From contig URNY01000032.1 of NCBI GenBank assembly GCA_900549375.1, forward strand, positions 1 through 20,521: 20,521 nucleotides of DNA. The letters run 5' to 3'. The notes under the pieces are model-generated. The model was not told the origin of the DNA. It saw nothing but the letters and a program-made list of their open reading frames with translations, and made no database searches. This DNA comes from an uncultured Bacteroidales bacterium. GTDB taxonomy: Bacteria; Bacteroidota; Bacteroidia; Bacteroidales; Muribaculaceae. The translations under genes were made by a program, and so were the position numbers. Shown piece by piece: positions 17,219 to 20,521 of the stretch (the first letter of the stretch is position 1; every line of letters starts with the position of its first letter).

Positions 17219-17287
17219 AATTGCACTGCGAGAGCCTCTGCTCCCGAATCATTTTTACCTAATTTTTACCTGTATTTCTATCGGGCG

Positions 17288-17318
17288 CAAAATTAGTAAA
17301 AAATCCGCAAGCGGCAAA
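17288..17318 (-). promoter_or_regulatory. Predicted promoter of the SulP transporter gene
   Basis: TTTG (17318-17315), a 19-base spacer and TAATTTTG (17295-17288) on the minus strand are a full match to the Bacteroidetes consensus. The predicted start is near 17281, with a leader of about 60 bases. The -33 element is only 6 bases past the uvrC stop codon, so promoter and uvrC 3' end share the same short gap. Confidence 0.72.
17298..17314 (-). terminator. Possible weak intrinsic terminator of uvrC
   Basis: On the minus strand CCGCTTGCGG (17314-17305) can form a tiny GC hairpin, followed by A and six T residues (17303-17298). The stem has only 3-4 bp with a very small loop, and it lies inside the spacer of the SulP promoter. 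Termination would be inefficient at best. Confidence 0.3.
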
Positions 17319-17323
17319 AAAGG

Positions 17324-19282
17324 CTATTCTTCGGCAGGATGCAGATGCGCGTAAAGAGCGGCGCCCTTCGATTTGCCGACAACGGCGGCAATCTCGTCGA
17401 GCGTGGCCTCTTTCACTTTTCGCAAACTGCGGAATTCCTTCATCAGTCGGGCGGAGGTGGCCGGCCCGATGCCTGGAATTGAATCCAATTCGCTGGCAGT
17501 CTGCGACTTGGAACGACGATTACGATGATGAGTGATGCCGAAGCGGTGGGCTTCATCGCGCAATGCCTGTATCACTCTGAGACTCTGCGACTTCTTGTCG
17601 ATATATAGCGGCAGACTGTCGCCGGGAAAATAGATCTCCTCGAGTCGTTTGGCGATTCCGACAAGCGCAACCTCTCCACGGATTCCCATCTCGTCGAAAG
17701 CTTCCACGGCGGCGCTCAGCTGACCTTTGCCGCCGTCGACCACCACCAATTGAGGCAGGGGTTCCCCTTCGGCCATCATGCGTGTATAGCGTCGGTGAAG
17801 CACCTCTTTCATCGATGCGAAATCATCGGCTCCGACCACGGTCTTGATGTTGAAATGGCGATAGTCGCGCCGGGCGGGTTTGCCGTCGCGGAAAACCACA
17901 CAGCTTGCCACGGGATTCGTGCCCTGAATATTCGAATTGTCGAAGCATTCGATATGACGTGGCTCCACAGTTAGCCGGAAATCGCTTTTCATCCGTTCCA
18001 TAAGTTTCTCGACGCCCCTCTCCGGATTAAGCTTCTCGGCCTGCTTCTCTATGTCTTTCATGTATTGCGTGGCGTTGCGGATTCCCACATCGAGAACTTT
18101 GCGCTTGTCGCCGCGCTTGGGCATAACAAACTCCACCCCTTCGAATTCCACATCCGGCAGGAAAGGTACTATCACTTCGCGGAATTCGCGGTCGAATCGG
18201 TTGCGCACTTCATCTATGGCCATCGATAATATCTCTTCGGGACTCACCTCGGCATTGCGTCGCCGGAACTCGAGGTTGAGACTCTGCGTCACGGCTCCGC
18301 GGTTGAGATGCATGAAATTCACAAACGCCCGGTCTTCGTTTTCGACATAAGCGAACATATCGGCCGACGGCGCGTCGGGCTCCCCTATCACGCTCTTGGC
18401 GTTGTAGCGCTTCACGGCTTCATATTTCTCTTTCACCGCCTGTGCCTCTTCAAATTTCCAGGCGTCGCTCAGCCTCGACATCTCCTCTTTCAGCATTCGC
18501 TCGAGCTCCACTGTCTCGCCGTTGAGAATCTGACGGACGCGCGAAATATAGACGCCATATTGCTCGGGATTCATGAGCCCGCGGCATGGTCCTCCGCATT
18601 TGCCGATATGATAGTCGAGACAAAGGGAATATTTATTACGGGCTATGCTCTTTTCATCGAGCGCATGTCGGCAGCTGCGCAAGGGATAGACCTCGCGAAT
18701 CAATTCAAGGACGACACGTGCGGACTGTGTGTTGCTGTAGGGTCCGTAATAACGGGCTGCGAGTCCTTTTTCGCGAGTCATGAAAACCCGGGGATAAAGC
18801 TCCTTTGTCACTACAATCCATGGATAGGATTTGTCGTCCTTGAGCAATACGTTGTAGCGGGGCTGATATTCCTTTATCATCGCATTCTCGAGATGAAGGG
18901 CATCCTCCTCCGAGCTGACTACAATGAAGCGCATGTCGACGATGTTGCGCACAAGGAGGTTTGTGCGCGTGGAATCATGCCGGCGGTTGAAGTAGGAAGA
19001 GACTCGCCGTTTCAGCCGCTTCGCTTTGCCGACATATATCACCTTCCCGGTGCGGTCGAGATACATATAAACTCCCGGGAGATCGGGCAAGTCGAGTATC
19101 TTTTTGCGCAGTTGCTCGCCGGGGCGGTTGTTGAAAAGATCCTCTCTTGTCCTGTCGGGCTTTATCTCTATGTCAAACCCTCCGAATTCATCGATGTTTC
19201 TTCCGGTCCCGGCAAGCAGTTCGGAGACTCTGTTTTCTTTCTGGGGAGCGGGCTCGATATTTGTTGTGTTTTCCGTGTTCAT
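17324..19282 (-). CDS. uvrC: UvrABC excinuclease subunit C
   Basis: A 652-residue nuclease that makes both incisions around DNA damage bound by UvrB. A GIY-YIG domain spans about 65-145 (LPGVYMYL, VIYVGKAKRLKRRV). Four cysteines (C204, C221, C229, C233) match the iron-sulfur cluster position known in other UvrC proteins. A UVR domain (about 255-295; FEEAQAVKEKYEAV) contacts UvrB. The RNase H-like nuclease domain carries ECFDNSNIQG (D448) and VVDGGKGQL (D516). Helix-hairpin-helix motifs close the protein (about 600-640; IPGIGPATSARLMKEF). About 60 residues precede the GIY-YIG domain, more than the 15-20 of typical homologues. No other Met lies between residue 1 and Met73, which is inside the domain, so this start is kept. 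It follows apt after a strong terminator, so it may have its own promoter, though none is clear in the 38 bases between. Confidence 0.96.
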   Translation of the reverse strand: MNTENTTNIEPAPQKENRVSELLAGTGRNIDEFGGFDIEIKPDRTREDLFNNRPGEQLRKKILDLPDLPGVYMYLDRTGKVIYVGKAKRLKRRVSSYFNRRHDSTRTNLLVRNIVDMRFIVVSSEEDALHLENAMIKEYQPRYNVLLKDDKSYPWIVVTKELYPRVFMTREKGLAARYYGPYSNTQSARVVLELIREVYPLRSCRHALDEKSIARNKYSLCLDYHIGKCGGPCRGLMNPEQYGVYISRVRQILNGETVELERMLKEEMSRLSDAWKFEEAQAVKEKYEAVKRYNAKSVIGEPDAPSADMFAYVENEDRAFVNFMHLNRGAVTQSLNLEFRRRNAEVSPEEILSMAIDEVRNRFDREFREVIVPFLPDVEFEGVEFVMPKRGDKRKVLDVGIRNATQYMKDIEKQAEKLNPERGVEKLMERMKSDFRLTVEPRHIECFDNSNIQGTNPVASCVVFRDGKPARRDYRHFNIKTVVGADDFASMKEVLHRRYTRMMAEGEPLPQLVVVDGGKGQLSAAVEAFDEMGIRGEVALVGIAKRLEEIYFPGDSLPLYIDKKSQSLRVIQALRDEAHRFGITHHRNRRSKSQTASELDSIPGIGPATSARLMKEFRSLRKVKEATLDEIAAVVGKSKGAALYAHLHPAEE

Positions 19283-19313
19283 CGGCAGAATTTGGGGATT
19301 TTAGAGAATATAT

Positions 19314-19361
19314 AAAAATAGCGCATGGCCTGCCCGCGATATATTTCGGGCAGGCCATGCG
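19314..19361 (-). terminator. Strong intrinsic terminator after apt
   Basis: A perfect 15-bp stem pairs 19322-19336 with 19347-19361 (arms CGCATGGCCTGCCCG and complement) around a 10-base AT-rich loop. On the minus strand it is followed by CTATTTTTATAT. It begins 12 bases past the apt stop codon. The T-tract follows only on the minus strand, in the direction of apt, and the uvrC start lies 31 bases beyond it. Confidence 0.85.
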
Positions 19362-19372
19362 AAAATAAGAAA

Positions 19373-19900
19373 TCAATATTTGAGCAGGGATGTAACCTCG
19401 CAGTCGGCGGGGAGTACGTCACGTCCGTTGAGAGCGGTGAGCTCCACGATGAAGTTGATGTAGATTTTCTTCGGATTCATCGACTTCACAAGGTCGTAGC
19501 AGGCACGCATCGTGCCCCCTGTTGCGAGAAGGTCGTCATGGAGAACAACCACATCATTTTCATTGATGGCATCGCTGTGCATCTCGATTGTGTCGACGCC
19601 ATATTCTTTGGCATATGCCTTTTTAATTGTGACGGCCGGAAGCTTACCCGGTTTGCGGGCGGGCACGAAACCACAGCCAAGCTCATATGCAAGTATAGAT
19701 CCGCCGATGAAACCGCGCGATTCTATACCTACTACTTTAGTCACTCCCTTGTCGCGATAGAGATCGGCCAGGGCCTCCCCCGTCAGATGGAGCGCCTCGC
19801 CATTCTTGATCATGGTTGTCAGGTCGCGGAAAAGAATTCCTTTGGAGGGAAAATCGGGAACGTCCCTGATGATTGTTTTCAGTTCTTCAATCTGCATCAT
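19373..19900 (-). CDS. apt: Adenine phosphoribosyltransferase
   Basis: A 175-residue cytoplasmic enzyme converting adenine and PRPP to AMP in purine salvage. The type I phosphoribosyltransferase fold is clear: early DFPSKGILFRD (16-26), GIESRGFIGG (58-67), the flexible-loop region FVPARKPGKLP (78-88) and the PRPP-binding motif VVLHDDLLATGGT (118-130). Length is standard. The start is a double ATG; either Met is possible. It ends in a strong terminator and lies 235 bases after mnmG. That gap holds a parS-like palindrome and a possible -7 element. From memory, mnmG-apt-uvrC adjacency is common in Bacteroidales. Confidence 0.97.
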   Translation of the reverse strand: MMQIEELKTIIRDVPDFPSKGILFRDLTTMIKNGEALHLTGEALADLYRDKGVTKVVGIESRGFIGGSILAYELGCGFVPARKPGKLPAVTIKKAYAKEYGVDTIEMHSDAINENDVVVLHDDLLATGGTMRACYDLVKSMNPKKIYINFIVELTALNGRDVLPADCEVTSLLKY

Positions 19901-20008
19901 ATTTGTCTTATGTTTTTGATTTTTTTAGATTCTATTCTTTAGACTTTATTCTTTTCTTTAGAAATGCTCATCGATTATATCTAACGTTCCATGCTCCTTT
20001 TTATGTTG

Positions 20009-20016
20009 CGAAGTTA
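20009..20016 (-). promoter_or_regulatory. Possible -7 element of the apt promoter
   Basis: TAACTTCG followed by CA on the minus strand is one base from TAnnTTTG. It would start transcription near 20003-20007, giving a leader of about 100 bases before apt. No clear -33 TTG is found at the expected distance, so support is moderate to weak. Confidence 0.4.
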
Positions 20017-20085
20017 ATGTTTAACGCTATAAACCGAATGAAACTTCTTGTCATAATTGTTTGGATTCCAATCTTATTGTTTTAA

Positions 20086-20105
20086 ATTGTTCCACGTGGA
20101 ACAAT
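20086..20105. promoter_or_regulatory. parS-like palindrome between mnmG and apt
   Basis: ATTGTTCCACGTGGAACAAT is a perfect 20-bp palindrome. Its 16-bp core TGTTCCACGTGGAACA fits the broad bacterial parS pattern TGTTNCACGTGNAACA, the loading site for ParB in chromosome segregation. It lies 30 bases beyond the mnmG stop codon. It has no loop and no T-run, so it is unlikely to be a terminator. No parA or parB gene is in the window. The match is by eye. Confidence 0.75.
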
Positions 20106-20135
20106 CTTACTTTAACTTTTCTCCTTCCCTAATTC

Positions 20136-20521
20136 TCATTTTCGGAGAAGCAGGAGCAACACATTCACATCGGCCGGGGAGACACCGGGGATACGCGAGG
20201 CCTGTCCGATTGTTGAGGGGCGATGCCGTTCGAGTTTCTGACGCGCTTCCGTCGAGAGAGCGTTGATTTCGGAGAAGTTCATATTCTCGGGAATACGGAC
20301 ATATTCGAGACGCTGCTGCTTATCGGCGAGCTCCCGTTCGCGGGCGATATAGCCTCCGTACTTGATAAGAATCTCGGCGGCCTCGATTATCTCACTCCGC
20401 CTTTCGACTTCTATCTTTTCGAGTCGGGCGCGGACTTTCGGAAGTACTTCGGCTATGGCTTCGATCGACACATGCGGGCGCTTGATGAGCTCGACGAGTC
20501 GCGTTCCGGCAGTCAGCGGAG
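20136..20521 (-). CDS. mnmG: MnmG (GidA), C-terminal part, cut by the window edge
   Basis: About 128 codons of the C-terminal helical domain of MnmG, the FAD-dependent enzyme that with MnmE installs the carboxymethylaminomethyl group on wobble uridine 34 of tRNAs. The frame stays open to the window edge (it begins PLTAGTRLVELIKRP), so the N-terminal FAD-binding part lies outside. Diagnostic segments are IKYGGYIARERELADKQ, the IPENMNFSEINALSTEAR segment and RPSTIGQASRIPGVSPADV, followed by a Leu-rich end. This domain binds MnmE and tRNA. The apparent GTG at 20471 is an internal Val codon, not a start. No defect is visible. Confidence 0.95.
   Translation of the reverse strand, partial: PLTAGTRLVELIKRPHVSIEAIAEVLPKVRARLEKIEVERRSEIIEAAEILIKYGGYIARERELADKQQRLEYVRIPENMNFSEINALSTEARQKLERHRPSTIGQASRIPGVSPADVNVLLLLLRK

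Noticed and set aside
20086..20105. Reading the palindrome after mnmG as its intrinsic terminator
   Set aside because: It has no loop and no following T-run on either strand; the parS-type core explains it better.

Overview
The window looks like a chromosomal segment of a Bacteroidales bacterium. The evidence is a SusC/SusD pair with surface lipoproteins, C-terminal tails of the type IX secretion (T9SS) kind, promoters of the Bacteroidetes type (TTG, 19-20 bases, TAnnTTTG), few Shine-Dalgarno sequences, and the gene block mnmG-apt-uvrC. The fairly GC-rich coding sequence suggests a Muribaculaceae-like gut or relative lineage, but that placement is inference. All eleven genes lie on the minus strand, so the window reads biologically from right to left.

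Right part (about 13,050-20,521): housekeeping. It holds the C-terminal end of mnmG (tRNA U34 modification), a 20-bp perfect palindrome resembling a ParB-binding parS site, apt (adenine salvage) followed by a strong intrinsic terminator, uvrC (nucleotide excision repair), a SulP-family anion transporter with a STAS domain and its own consensus promoter, and rnr (RNase R).

Left part (about 79-12,975): a polysaccharide utilisation locus (PUL). A membrane-spanning SusR-like (DUF6377-type) regulator is followed by a consensus promoter. A tightly packed operon then runs susC, susD, a four-module SusE-like lipoprotein, two three-module SusF-like proteins, and a clan GH-D (GH27-like) glycoside hydrolase. 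Gaps between genes are 24-49 bases, and the last gene overlaps its neighbour by 3 bases. SusC and SusD would import oligosaccharide across the outer membrane, and the SusE/SusF-like proteins would hold the glycan at the surface. The hydrolase is the only enzyme of the locus in view. The binding modules and regulator resemble those of alpha-glucan (starch or dextran) systems. The hydrolase, although its fold suggests alpha-galactosidase, differs at positions that read galactose, so an alpha-glucan substrate is plausible.

The most interesting points are these. The last three proteins of the operon carry Sec signal peptides plus T9SS-like tails, while SusD and SusE are lipoproteins, so one operon appears to use two routes to the cell surface. 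The three binding proteins share an A-B-B module order that points to duplication. The hydrolase has an altered sugar-recognition pattern. A parS-like palindrome lies between mnmG and apt. No CRISPR array, tRNA, rRNA or complete mobile element was seen. The first 78 bases hold no gene and may be the edge of a mobile element.
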